Assembly (NCBI GenBank): GCA_040954595.2
Contig: CM082577.2
Coordinates: 18,042,001 to 18,106,000, forward strand
Direction of reading: 5' to 3'
DNA from: Balanoglossus misakiensis
Lineage: Eukaryota > Hemichordata
DNA length: 64,000 bases
Made by a program: the position numbers and the translations under genes. Numbering within the stretch: the stretch's first letter is position 1; each line of letters starts with the position of its first letter. The notes beneath the pieces are model-generated. The model ran no database searches, was not told where the DNA came from, and was given only the letters and a program-made list of their open reading frames with translations. Positions 47,401 to 55,499 of this stretch are shown here, one piece after another.

Positions 47401-50400
47401 TAAATTGTTGGTATAATATAATAGCAATAACCCCCGCCTCAGTCGGTATACACGAGATTTTGGTACAATTTGCTCCATATAGCACTCGCCTAAGGGCTCG
47501 TGCTATATGTCTCTAATTGTACCCAAATCTCGTGTAAACCCGTCTGCGGCAGGGGTTATTGCTTAAATATACCATGTTCAACACAAGCATTTAGAACTAG
47601 GTATGTCTTGGGTATTGTGAAAAATCTTTGCCAACAACATTGCTTTGATGAGCAGAAAATGTAAGCTTGAACATTTTCAAATTGCAATGCAAGGCCACTC
47701 AGTGATATTCACACAGCAATCTTGGTTTTCCCCGCAAATCTAAGCAATGCTATTAACAACTATTGCCTTGCACTGTTTATCCAACAAAATAAAAATGCTT
47801 GTTAACTTGACTTTAAACGCCAACTAAGCAACATGTGCCATTTTGTCTTGCTTTTAATTTTAGGGTCTGTAGATGTTTATGGAACAGTTAATGACATTGA
47901 CATAGAAATGGACTTGGTTACATTGAACATGGCCCAAAATATAACTGGTAACAAGACCTTTGTACAAAATACTGAAATTGGTGGACACTTGGAAAGTGAA
48001 TACATCAATGATTACAGTTTAGAGTGGCATGTGAACAACGTGGTCACTCATGATGGTGACCATCTCGTATCTGGACACAAGGTATGGACCTACTGAACAG
48101 TAGTTTTTTGGGTGCACCAGAAACTCGCCTGCAATCTTGAATGATCAGTTGGATCATTTGTACACAAATTTATAAAGCTCTTTGAAATCATTATCGGTGA
48201 ATTCTGTGTAATCATGTTTAATATTCTCAAGTTTTAGCAAAGGTGAGTTGGTATACGGGAGGTTATTAATAGCTTGTTGTTTAACATCCAATACTCAGGG
48301 GAAGGTTTTTTGTCAGTGAAATGTGGACACTGATCATTACTAAACACACAAATCTGTAGGAAATGTTCAACTGTTTGTGTGGCGACATAATCCACTTGTT
48401 ACAGGATGTTCACTCCCCTTTATGCCATTCACAGTCAGCAGATACATCATTTTATTCACTGAAGACTTGGTCAAAATCTGTATGCAATGATTATCTTGAG
48501 GGCAGATAGCCTGCTAAAATCACAATGCATATTGTTTCATTTTAAGTTAAATAGTTTGTTTACATCAGATAAAATACCTTCTAAATGTAAAGAATGCATT
48601 GGTTGTAGAGTTTACAGAATTCAAGCTTTATAACAAATATAACTAGAAAAAAAACTACCCTCCACATTTCTTGTTCAAGCTTTCTGTAAGAACACATGAT
48701 AGGTTTGCAAGTAAATTTATTAATGACGGGTAAGAATTTCTAAAAATTCATATAGCAACCAAAAATGTTCAGGAACATTTCAACACTGATATTGAGTTGA
48801 GCATATTTTGGCAACTTTCCAAAATGTGATGCCATCCAAAAATGGCAGTAGGTGCACACTTGTCAAGCGATGTTTGACCATTTCTCAACTTGATGTTTTT
48901 TCACTGAATTTCGTAACATTTGCACTTGTACAATATTCGGTTGTATTCTCTTCTCCATATACCTGCAGACTTTCAATGGAAAGGTGATGTTCCAGGATGT
49001 TATACTAAATGGTTTGATCAATGATGTTATAGACCCATCAGAAATGAAAGACTACAGTGAGGAGGTATTTTCAACTTTAACCCAAGATATCATCCGTGCC
49101 AATCACACTTTTAGAGAGCAATGTGAACCAGTTTATAATTTGACTTTCTCCACCCCTGGTAAGTACCTAGTTTTTGAACTTTACTGAATCATATATATTG
49201 ACAGTGAAAAGTGGATTAATGGTGGCTGATTAGTGCAGCTGTTCATCACTTTGAGTTTTTTTGTTTGCTAATGTTGAGGTTTCAAGTTGTCAAATGTTCA
49301 ACAGTTGAATAATTTTTTTGTTTAATTGGAAAATCATGAAACAATGCGTTGTAGAGTAACATATTCACAAATGATCCAACTTATCATGAAATACTTCATT
49401 CTCCAGTTGTGGACTAAATAGCGGAAAAATATAGCATACAGTACAGGAAAGGAAAGTCTACCTGGTATATTGAATGACTGCAAAATTTTTGTATTGTCCT
49501 AAAAAAGGATAATAACAATTTTACACATTGGACATAATACATTTATCTAAAGTAAATGGTGTTTTACAAAGAAGTCCTGTGAACATATTTATTGCTCAAG
49601 GTGTGATACCAAAGGATTCAAATTATACATTGGTTGCTGTGTCGCTGGCAGCATTGTAAACATGCACTATTACAGGTGCAAAATCTTGACGTTCCATTGT
49701 TTCTATGGATTTTCAACAAAACAATTCAGCTTTTATTTTTCAAACAATACAGCCAATTTTGGTAGAATTATGATGCGCTATCTTTGGGGGAATATAGATG
49801 AGCATGCTTTTCTAAAAGAAAATTATCCACTGTTTGCCGTAAAACTCTTAAAAATAACAAGGTGGAAATTTGCCTTTACAAAAATCACTTATAATTAACA
49901 GATAAGATAATCCATGATTAAGTGGCTATGAATATTTATCTAGTGTGATAAATTTCGGAAAATTTGGTGCAGATTCTTAGGATGCTATGTCTTAAATTAC
50001 AGCTGTGAACATTTCCATATGTGTGACATCACTGACATATGGCATGTAAAACCCACATCTTTTGAAATTTTATGGGTCTGTATTCTTTTTTAGAAGGCAA
50101 AGAATATTGTGAAAGCTTTTATTTTAAAAATTCTTGGCAATTTGAATCCTTCAGTACACCCTTAATGCATTATTGTACTTGCATTACTGCAATAAACAAT
50201 ATTGGACACAAAATATTTTCAATTACCAGGTCAAGGCATAATGTTTAGTCACTTCGAAGATTGGCAAGATGTGTATACAATGGGTGCACTGGCATTCCAT
50301 AGTGTCGACTACCGGTTTGGAACTATACTTATTCTGACGGAGACATACCAAGCATCATTGTCACGTTGTGCCAAAGGACATATCTATATGTGTCCAGAGG

Positions 50401-53400
50401 ATGGCTCCGAGTGTTGGAAAATGGTAGAGAGTGGTCTGCCAGCAGCTACTAGCATCAAAGGGTACACATTAACAAATGATACTCTTTTGGTGATCACATA
50501 TAGTGCACAATCTGAAGCTTGCAGGTAGGTTATTCCGCACGCAGTCTGTATTGTCAGGTTTACCTGTATCGTACGTGATGTTGATTTCTATTAAACTGAG
50601 TACAAGTGTCTTGTGTTCAGACTACACACTACAAATTTCAAATAAATTGCAGTTTTCAAGTCTCTGCAGTAGATGCATGAATACGCACCACACATGTACA
50701 TTAACATTTTCACAAGCTGCCAGTCTAGGCTCAAAATGAAGTACTTGTTTTGACTTATTTCTGGAAAATAATTGTCCACGTGGACTACTGCTCGGAATCC
50801 AATAGATTCTAGTGAAAAATCCTTGTGTGTTACTCTTAACTAGTTCACATTTTTCATTGCAACAGTGAATCTCTCATGGTTATTTCATGCATGATCTCAT
50901 TGCATCTTGTCAGAATGTCTAAAGCATGTATTCTACTTTTCAGTTATTCTGGAGCCGATGACCTCACAGAAATTAGGAACTTTGATTCGTCTCTTAGCCA
51001 GAATGTGACTACCAACAAAGCACAAGACAGTGTTATGTTTACCATTGATAATGTTGTATATTTAGCTATTGCCAATGGCAATGAAGAAACAGGTGAGATA
51101 AAATAATTAACTCTATATTTCTTGATGATTATCATATACCTGGATTCAGGTACTTGTGTAACTGGATATATGTATAGTCTTAACCTGGTTGCATAAGTTC
51201 TCATCTGTACACATTTCTCTACTATGTTAATTCTTTTGCAATCAGTATATGATGAATTTATAAACATGTTTTCAACTCTGTTGTGTTCATTACATCAGCA
51301 CATGTGAGCTTATTTGTGATCTTAGGAATTTCATTGGCGTTAAATTAGCCTGTGAGATTTAGTGGATTCAAATTTCTGAAGAAATTACATCATTTTCCTT
51401 GAAAATTAGAAGTCCATGGCCACTTTCTGTCTTTAATTGGTGTTTTCTCATTTGTTTTGACACATTTTGAAAATGTTCAGTCAATTGGCATATGTGATCT
51501 TCTAAACTTTCTTAGTATTATGACAATTTAAGCAAACTAATGACAAATGAACTGTAAATTTAATAAGCAATTTCAAAAACTTGCCAATTTTGAAAGTTTT
51601 GCCGATAATATACCCTAATTCCATATCATTTTGTTAAAATGACCATCAGTAATATGATGTGCAAATCACACCAACCCTTTGACTTGCCACAAATTTTGTG
51701 ACTGGAATAAAATTCATTGAAAGCTTTCCATTTATAACCCATAATTTGTGATGAACAAAAACTCTTTTGCAGATGGTGCTAACATAGACTCCCAAGTATT
51801 TAGCTATAACGAGGTAACGGGCATGTTCACCCAGTATCAGGTGATCAACACCAAAGGAGCCACATCTGTCGCCTTTGTTGATGGCGCCACCAAATTCTTG
51901 GTGTTTGCAGAAAGCTATGACAGCGCTCAAAAAACAATTGAAGTGCCAATTACAGCATACCAGTGGGATGCAGGCACATCACAGGTAAAATTATTGAAGC
52001 ATACTGCAAAACACCTTAGTTTAATTGGTGAGCAAATTTGAATTGCCAGGCATTTGAAGCAGATTCCTTGCATTTATAACATTTCATTTGTTTTCTTCAA
52101 GCTAAGGTCAACATAATTTCACAGCATATCTCTGCAGGTTGTTTACAATGTGGCCGAAAATGCAGTTATAAATATTGGTTCCCATCACTGACAAGTTCTA
52201 GGCAATGTTTTCGAATTTCTTTGGTGCTCCTAAACATGGCAGTGTGTGACATTTGTTGAAAATATCAAATGCTTTATATTAGTTGTGCAATTTATTATGC
52301 CAACAATCTGCAATTGCATTTCTTGCTATGGGCTATGCACTGTAATTAGTAATCCAAAATGACAATTGCTGTAACAGATGTTTGATTTTATTAAATTCAC
52401 AGTTCAGCACCGCAGGCAACATAATGGTGACCAAAGAGAAGACTTATGCAGCCAGTGATGTCATTAGTTTTTATATTAATGGTGTGACTCATGTGGCATT
52501 CTCCAGTCCAGAAATGGTAGCCAGTAAAGGTAGTGACATCAAAATTTACTCGTATGATGAATCTGGTAGTACTTGGCAACTTGTTCAAAGGATTATCCTA
52601 CCTAATGTCATTGATCTTGAAGTCTTTGAAGCTGGTGGTAAGTTTTACTGTTTTTATCTCCCATAAAACGTAACTGCTTGCAATTACATGAATGTTGTAA
52701 GAAACCAAGAACTTGAAACAAATGTGAACCGCGCACATGAATATTGAATGCTCAGTTTTATCTTGATTGTTCCCATTTGGTATTTTTATACTATTGGGAC
52801 CTTATGGGATCGGTCGTCCACATCAAAAACCTGAAAACCACTGCGCATATCACCTCAATATTTTGTGTGTAGATGCAGGCTGGGCTGTAGATGGGATTTT
52901 GTTCAAATGAAGTTGCAAATTAGCTGGAAAAATGTGAAACCTGGGCAAAGTGCTTTAAAAATTGGTAGACGTGTACCTATGTCAACCTTGTACAGTCCTG
53001 TATGTTTTGAGCTAATATTGCCACTAATATTGCCAGTCTTTTCCCATATTGTATGAACAAGTAAAAAATCTATTGTGGAAGTGATTGGCTGGTTCCTTTA
53101 AAATTTAGTAGTAAAGGTTCTTATTAGTGATCTATAGTTAGTTTTGTTGTAATTGTTGTAAATTTGCATGTTTGTAATTCTGGGGAAAGTTGCACTGTAA
53201 CCGTGTTACTCCTAGTATATATTGCAAATTATAACTGTATAAACTACACATGTATTCCTAACCTTGTGACATTCTTAACATTTCAGGTACCTTATATCTA
53301 TTGGCATCAGACAACAGTCACTATCTGCATGTCTACCAGTGGGCTATAGCCAGCAAGTTTCAATTCTACTTCAACATAAGAATCTCTGGACTCCAATCTG

Positions 53401-54317
53401 CACACAGTTTCCAGCATGAAGATGATTTGTACATAGCTGCTGCAGCTCATGTTGATACATCAACTACATTGTCCAAGATAATCAAAGCTATTGTTAAGGG
53501 TAAGTATAATACTGAGATTTCATTGCACACATTTGCCATATTGGCAACGCAATCATCAGGATTTATGCCACAGATTAAAGCAATTTTCAAACATTGATAT
53601 TGATGAATTGTTATGACCACTATATGCCTAGCATAGGTTAATGAATAATCATCTGTACACACTTGGTGTAGTTGAACTCTCAAATCATTTATGGACAGAG
53701 CTGCCATTTTCTCGTGTCTCAACAAATAAAACTGCCTTCAGTCATAGTGGAAAGCTGTATGCACTCGGCAGAGGCTCTCATGTAATCGTGTTGTCCGAGA
53801 CGAAATCCAATGTATTGTGGACATGTATGGAAACTTGTATACCATGGATTATTGGCTACCAGAAATTCAAAAGTACATTTGCCATAGGCAAACAGAGGTG
53901 CCATATTTCACATATTTTTTCCACAGTAAAATACTTCGATTTACATTCCGTATCCTTTAAAATCCTCACCATTAAGCCATATTACTTGCATTTGCATCAG
54001 TTTGTCATCTCTTGGTGATGCATACCAAGATAGCTGCGTACTGTTTGTATGGAGACTGATTGAATCGGTGCGGCAACCATTAATATATAGCATGTTCAAA
54101 TTGCAACATACAGCCGCAATCCGGCGTCGATCAGATGTTCATGTATACATATCAGTAAATAAAACCATGAAAATAATGCACAACGTGGCAGCTCTAGAGG
54201 CTTTATACTCATGAACAAAATGTGACAGTACATGTACTCGAATTCTATGGGGTAAACTAAAATTGTATTATAATTCTATCAACAGGTGACAGATCCCCGT
54301 TGGACTTCTTGGAATGA
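20194..54317 (+). CDS. Large secreted EAR-repeat protein: 7 EAR repeats, coiled coil, about 27 NGxD/ITG repeats, 7 EAR repeats
   Basis: Thirty-three coding exons join without a frame break, giving 2085 residues. Order: signal peptide (about 1-24), propeptide ending RQRR at 65-68, EAR (EPTP) cluster 1 (about 72-462), coiled coil (463-515), repeat shaft (516-1707), EAR cluster 2 (1708-2075), tail to 2085. I count seven EAR motifs in each cluster, by pattern such as DGSVYLAIAQ or NGQVYFAVAQ. EAR domains in LGI1, TSPEAR and ADGRV1 are seven-repeat beta-propellers that bind partners outside the cell. The shaft repeat (about 44 residues: NG-I/V-D-hydrophobic, V-hydrophobic, Q-x-ITG-x-KTF) resembles phage tail-fibre repeats. 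There is no laminin-G domain, leucine-rich repeat or transmembrane segment, so it is neither TSPEAR nor LGI. Predicted role: secreted adhesive or matrix fibre (inference). Introns hold repeats listed separately; the rest is AT-rich sequence with no recognisable feature. Confidence 0.85.
20838..21327 (+). CDS. EAR gene exon 3: EAR repeats 1-3
   Basis: Residues 72-234, 490 nt, the longest coding exon. Three EAR cores: FTYKTDEYLIVGAET, FFIDGSVYLAIAQKK and FYDHDGTYLLAVTNE. Phase 1 in, phase 2 out. Confidence 0.93.
21673..21845 (+). CDS. EAR gene exon 4: EAR repeat 4
   Basis: Residues 235-292. Core GFAINGQVYFAVAQYQNND. Phase 2 in, phase 1 out. Confidence 0.92.
22024..22188 (+). CDS. EAR gene exon 5: EAR repeat 5
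   Basis: Residues 293-347. Core FELNGNHYLALANYM, ending SVIFWWAG. Phase 1 on both sides. Confidence 0.92.
22892..22998 (+). CDS. EAR gene exon 6: EAR repeat 6
   Basis: Residues 348-383. Core IPLPNGEVLLAIGNSD. The GTGAGT donor follows directly after GNSD. Phase 1 in, phase 0 out. Confidence 0.88.
24132..24369 (+). CDS. EAR gene exon 7: EAR repeat 7
   Basis: Residues 384-462. It begins NDVGVVIFSMD, which completes the repeat begun in exon 6, then TFTVGSKSYLAVANNN. Phase 0 in, phase 1 out. Confidence 0.92.
24878..25036 (+). CDS. EAR gene exon 8: coiled-coil linker
   Basis: Residues 463-515. Heptad pattern over IQNLQQQVTALSDLAQRLDN with I, L, V, L, A, L and M at a/d positions. It lies between propeller 1 and the shaft, where an oligomerisation segment would be expected. 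One cysteine (LGCVTE). Confidence 0.88.
26054..26254 (+). CDS. EAR gene exon 9: start of shaft
   Basis: Residues 516-582. Sequons LANLTS and MNQTS, ending VMVTGEQTITG, the first clear ITG motif. Phase 1 on both sides, with the intron splitting the Gly codon of ITG. Confidence 0.9.
26294..26571. mobile_element. MITE of the 27.6-kb family, copy in intron 9, with a piece of exon sequence
   Basis: It shares GGATGGAAGTTGTGTGTGG and GTTGATTCACTATATATCCA with the element at 27600-27951, and the right end TCTCTTTGTCCCTTTAA matches that element's terminus. The stretch at 26525-26556 equals part of EAR exon 17 instead of MITE sequence. The left boundary is approximate. Confidence 0.65.
26690..26911 (+). 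CDS. EAR gene exon 10: shaft repeats
   Basis: Residues 583-656. Two units, LVNGIDLVNI and FVNGVNVTG. Phase 1 on both sides. Confidence 0.9.
27274..27503 (+). CDS. EAR gene exon 11: shaft repeats
   Basis: Residues 657-733. GVQTIIGNKTFQDDV and SSDVVTQSTDQTIATYK. It ends inside a unit at ISIDS. Phase 0 out. Confidence 0.9.
27600..27951. mobile_element. TTAA-flanked MITE, 352 bp, nested inverted repeats
   Basis: Outer ends TTAAGGGGACAAAGTCTCT and AGAGACTTTGTCCCTTTTAA. An inner inverted pair (CACACACAACTTCCATCCCA ... GGAATGGAAGTTGTGTGTGG) forms a long hairpin. No reading frame. Lies in EAR intron 11. Confidence 0.78.
28594..28780 (+). CDS. EAR gene exon 12: shaft repeats
   Basis: Residues 734-795. 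It continues the split unit (VDPSEFKSTVVRL), then LNVTGDINGVHIETLASDIV and NGSQIISG. Phase 0 in, phase 1 out. Confidence 0.9.
29428..30168. mobile_element. TTAA-flanked MITE, 741 bp
   Basis: TTAA is followed by GGTGGCATTGCATGAAA, and the right end is TTTCATGCAATGCCACC followed by TTAA, a perfect 17-bp terminal inverted repeat. The interior is AT-rich and non-coding. Lies in EAR intron 12. Confidence 0.85.
30293..30523 (+). CDS. EAR gene exon 13: shaft repeats
   Basis: Residues 796-872. Two units, SINGVDVSEEVVALASSQ and GDINGLDLSSEVVVKRG, ending QNITG. Phase 1 on both sides. Confidence 0.92.
31394..31558 (+). CDS. EAR gene exon 14: shaft repeat
   Basis: Residues 873-927. TVDGVDLDAFDSTAMKL and QTVQGDKTFSNNITG. 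Phase 1 on both sides. Confidence 0.9.
32439..32654 (+). CDS. EAR gene exon 15: shaft repeats
   Basis: Residues 928-999. TVNGIDLNAVATDVLTKSTD, then a divergent unit ending GVIQG. Phase 1 on both sides. Confidence 0.9.
33125..33225 (+). CDS. EAR gene exon 16: half shaft unit
   Basis: Residues 1000-1033. YKTFSENVEIGGN and IDGVDVSDLNSG. It is short and is completed by exon 17. Phase 0 out. Confidence 0.88.
33989..34136 (+). CDS. EAR gene exon 17: shaft repeat
   Basis: Residues 1034-1082. VGDQTIHNNIV, then MDVSGDINGLNITQDLVFL and ending HITG. A 32-bp stretch (34055-34086) recurs exactly in intron 9. Phase 0 in, phase 1 out. Confidence 0.9.
34613..34783 (+). CDS. EAR gene exon 18: shaft repeats
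   Basis: Residues 1083-1139. GQKTFTSPVTI, a threonine-rich stretch, TINNIDVSDLAAN and LTITGDKTFSDVTG. Phase 1 on both sides. Confidence 0.9.
35532..35850. repeat. Tandem repeat of about 150-bp unit, just over two copies
   Basis: Units begin ATTTGCATATTCATGACC and share CAAATTAACAAAATCGGGTA-like and CCAAATTTCAGCTCCAT segments. A third partial start lies at about 35822. It precedes exon 19 by about 60 bp. Confidence 0.8.
35910..36005 (+). CDS. EAR gene exon 19: shaft repeat
   Basis: Residues 1140-1171. LVINGTVNGVYTSVFDSVAT, ending QDITG. The acceptor at 35908-35909 is used; the next AG at 35918-35919 would give an immediate stop. Phase 1 on both sides. Confidence 0.85.
36229..36268. repeat. 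20-bp tandem duplication
   Basis: Two exact copies of TACAACTGGCCAGTGCATAG in EAR intron 19. Confidence 0.9.
37468..37615 (+). CDS. EAR gene exon 20: shaft repeat
   Basis: Residues 1172-1220. GEKTFLHDVTF, LVNSQDLSELTSTIVLL and IITGDKTFWG. Phase 2 out, an unusual phase within the shaft. Confidence 0.87.
37662..38653. mobile_element. TTAA-flanked MITE, 992 bp
   Basis: TTAAGGTAGTTGGAAAGGCT at the left and AGCCTTTCCAACTACCTTAA at the right form a perfect inverted repeat bounded by TTAA. The interior is AT-rich without a transposase frame. Lies in EAR intron 20. Confidence 0.87.
39281..39423 (+). CDS. EAR gene exon 21: shaft repeat
   Basis: Residues 1221-1268. IRITGNLIVKLVNGIDLSDL, then QTLTGVKTFTQSITL. 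Phase 2 in, phase 1 out. Confidence 0.88.
39471..39740. repeat. Dispersed repeat, copy 1, with internal (GATG)n
   Basis: It shares GGGACCTTATGGGATCGGT, GCAGGCTGGGCTGTAGATGG and AATTAGCTGGAAAAATGTGA with 52793-52945. A short (GATG)n tract sits at about 39523-39555 and is absent from copy 2. Type of element unknown. Confidence 0.75.
39930..39960. repeat. GT/TCTG microsatellite
   Basis: GTGTGTGTGT followed by five TCTG units in EAR intron 21. Confidence 0.9.
40913..41082 (+). CDS. EAR gene exon 22: shaft repeats
   Basis: Residues 1269-1325. TLDGKDLSTLVLLDSD and LHVNGDISVSNGINGIDIVQ. Phase 0 out. Confidence 0.88.
41189..41806. mobile_element. TTAA-flanked foldback MITE, 618 bp, arms of about 235 bp
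   Basis: TTAAAGGGGAAATCCGCTGT at the left is inverted at the right as ACAGCGGATTTCCCCTTTAA. The arms match almost perfectly to about 41425 and from about 41565, so the same peptide can be read from each arm on opposite strands. Lies in EAR intron 22. Confidence 0.88.
42534..42663 (+). CDS. EAR gene exon 23: shaft repeat
   Basis: Residues 1326-1368. It continues LNTSILRLHSAKPQ, then VKRFNKVIVFNNV and LLNTLNISG. Phase 0 in, phase 1 out. Confidence 0.87.
42735..43105. repeat. Cluster of hairpins built on CTCACACTC
   Basis: A small hairpin at 42739-42773 (TTCTCACACTCC ... GGGAGTGTGAGAA) and a large one at 42989-43100 (GGACCTGGGATCATATTTCT with its complement). The motif CTCACACTC or its complement occurs at both, suggesting one element with hairpin ends. 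Confidence 0.7.
44049..44218 (+). CDS. EAR gene exon 24: shaft repeat
   Basis: Residues 1369-1425. TTFTSDVQVEVDINF and STVNGVDINYLYKDVVTV, ending YEPQ. Phase 0 out. Confidence 0.87.
44330..44537 (+). CDS. EAR gene exon 25: shaft repeats
   Basis: Residues 1426-1494. TISGVQIFHNVTF, GVDLGDFVDSIVLKSTDQ and IITGDITF. Phase 0 in, phase 1 out. Confidence 0.9.
45055..45285 (+). CDS. EAR gene exon 26: shaft repeats
   Basis: Residues 1495-1571. RVLTGFNSFNSDIT, LIDGINITAIQEGAVSLSQ and QTITGLFTF, ending TVTG. Phase 1 on both sides. Confidence 0.91.
46859..46975. repeat. Palindrome, about 117 bp
   Basis: AATAATGTACGCC pairs with GGGGCGTACATTATT, and CATTGTGCGACATAATGTGC with GAGCACATTATGG...ACAATG. Loop GAGGCAAATGCT. 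Lies about 90 bp before the repeat at 47064. Confidence 0.72.
47064..47566. repeat. About 500-bp dispersed repeat, copy 2, ending in a long hairpin
   Basis: Homologous over its length to 8686-9173 with small indels. The hairpin occupies 47424-47562. In both copies the hairpin is followed by ATTGCTTAAATA. Lies in EAR intron 26. Confidence 0.8.
47864..48081 (+). CDS. EAR gene exon 27: shaft repeats
   Basis: Residues 1572-1644. TVNDIDIEMDLVTLNMAQ and NITGNKTFVQNTEIGG, then a divergent unit with HVNNVVTHDGD. Phase 0 out. Confidence 0.9.
48969..49158 (+). CDS. EAR gene exon 28: last shaft unit and linker
   Basis: Residues 1645-1707. TFNGKVMFQDVIL and LINDVIDPSEMKDYSEEVFS, then a non-repeat linker with one cysteine (REQCEPVYN). 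Phase 0 in, phase 1 out. Confidence 0.88.
50230..50524 (+). CDS. EAR gene exon 29: second EAR cluster, repeats 1-2
   Basis: Residues 1708-1805. Cores RFGTILILTETYQ and LTNDTLLVITYSAQ. Cysteines in SRCAKG, YMCPEDG and SECWK may form a local disulfide loop, with another in EAC. Phase 2 out. Confidence 0.9.
50944..51092 (+). CDS. EAR gene exon 30: second EAR cluster, repeat 3
   Basis: Residues 1806-1855. Core FTIDNVVYLAIANGNE. Phase 2 in, phase 1 out. Confidence 0.92.
51773..51984 (+). CDS. EAR gene exon 31: second EAR cluster, repeat 4
   Basis: Residues 1856-1926. Core VAFVDGATKFLVFAESYD followed by ITAYQWDAG. Phase 1 in, phase 0 out. Confidence 0.92.
52403..52637 (+). CDS. EAR gene exon 32: second EAR cluster, repeat 5 and start of 6
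   Basis: Residues 1927-2004. Core FYINGVTHVAFSSPE and IYSYDESGSTWQLVQ, ending DLEVFEAG. Phase 0 in, phase 1 out. Confidence 0.92.
52793..52945. repeat. Dispersed repeat, copy 2
   Basis: Shorter copy of the repeat at 39471-39740, lacking the (GATG)n tract. Lies in EAR intron 32. Confidence 0.75.
53287..53499 (+). CDS. EAR gene exon 33: second EAR cluster, repeats 6-7
   Basis: Residues 2005-2075. TLYLLASDNSHYLHVYQW completes repeat 6. Repeat 7 core is FQHEDDLYIAAAAHVD. GTAAGT donor, phase 1 out. Confidence 0.9.
54286..54317 (+). CDS. EAR gene exon 34: C-terminal tail and stop
   Basis: Ten residues (GDRSPLDFLE) and a TGA at 54315-54317. The phase 1 acceptor AACAG fits exon 33. The short exon and loss of repeat pattern make this the least certain coding exon; a different last exon could be used. 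Confidence 0.6.
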
Positions 54318-54415
54318 ATATTCCTCGGATACCTGCAAGGAGAATCAATTTTCATTTTATTTCTATTTAAATTTTTTAAATATTTTATTGTATTGTAATT
54401 TGTTTGTTTTGAAAA

Positions 54416-54421
54416 ATTAAA
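54416..54421 (+). terminator. Polyadenylation signal of the EAR-repeat gene
   Basis: ATTAAA about 100 bp after the stop codon, followed within 25 bp by a GT-rich stretch. It would end the 3' UTR near 54440. Confidence 0.5.
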
Positions 54422-54439
54422 ATATACTTTGAGTGAACA

Positions 54440-55499
54440 ACAAACCAGTGTATATGTTGAATTTCACTACATGAGAGGGGTCAGTGTGTGAACAGAGGAA
54501 ATAGAAGCCTTTTGCAGTGAAACCTTGTTTTGACATGTCTTTTTACACACACAGAGACCTGGTGTGAATTTCTTAACTTAGTTTGGCTGGGTGCTGGGAA
54601 AAGGGACACTGATATGTTCTGCTAATATCTAAAACTGGACATAGTGTTCTGAAAGGAGTATATAAAAAGATTATGGGACACGTGTAGCTAATTTAGGCAT
54701 TTCTTAATCTTTTAGTAAACATGGAAGAAATTTTCCGGGGGCTGATGTAATAATTGAACAGTCCCTACCTTTCTCCAATGTGCTTGGAACATTCATCGTC
54801 AAGATTGGGAACGATTTCATTCTGACTTGGTACAAAGAAGTGCAGTGTAATTTTCCTAATTACAAAGTTCATTAAATAAGCAGCTTGGCCAGGAGTCTAC
54901 ACGACATGCGCAGCAGTGCCATCATAACCATGTGAAATTGATCCAGAGAAGGTTACTTCAAATTCCGAGCAGTAATGCTGTCAATTCCATCCATAGACAT
55001 TTGTAAGGAGAAATCCATTCTTTTTATTGTGAAAAATTACCTTCATACCAAATTTAATCTGAATTCGTTAGCCCTCAGCTATTCTGTAGGTTGTGGTAAC
55101 GGAGACACAGATATGGACAGACAGACATCAGTATGACATTGAATTACAAAAAATGGGCTTGGACGGATATTTAGTGGAAGACCGTTGCAGACAGAGTACA
55201 TAAGCTGCCGTACACTAGTCTCTATCGTGACCTCAAATTGACTCGGAACATTAAGACAAGTTGGTTCTAATCAATCAGTGGAAACTAATTCATCGTGCAA
55301 CAGATAATTAGTGCCATTGTTATAGGACTTGGGTGACTTCAGAACGAGACTTCGTTCTTTTTTTATTTGTTTTATTACGCCTACATAGACAAACGAACAT
55401 GCAAACTGCGTAAACAAAAGACAAGCATACACGGTAAACATATAGTAAGTGAAAAATACAGAAATATGCAAAGTACAAGAAGTCAAAAGGAACAAAAAA
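54440..55499. other. Intergenic sequence downstream of the EAR-repeat gene
   Basis: No convincing exon or RNA gene seen. AT-rich, with anonymous low-complexity stretches. Confidence 0.5.
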
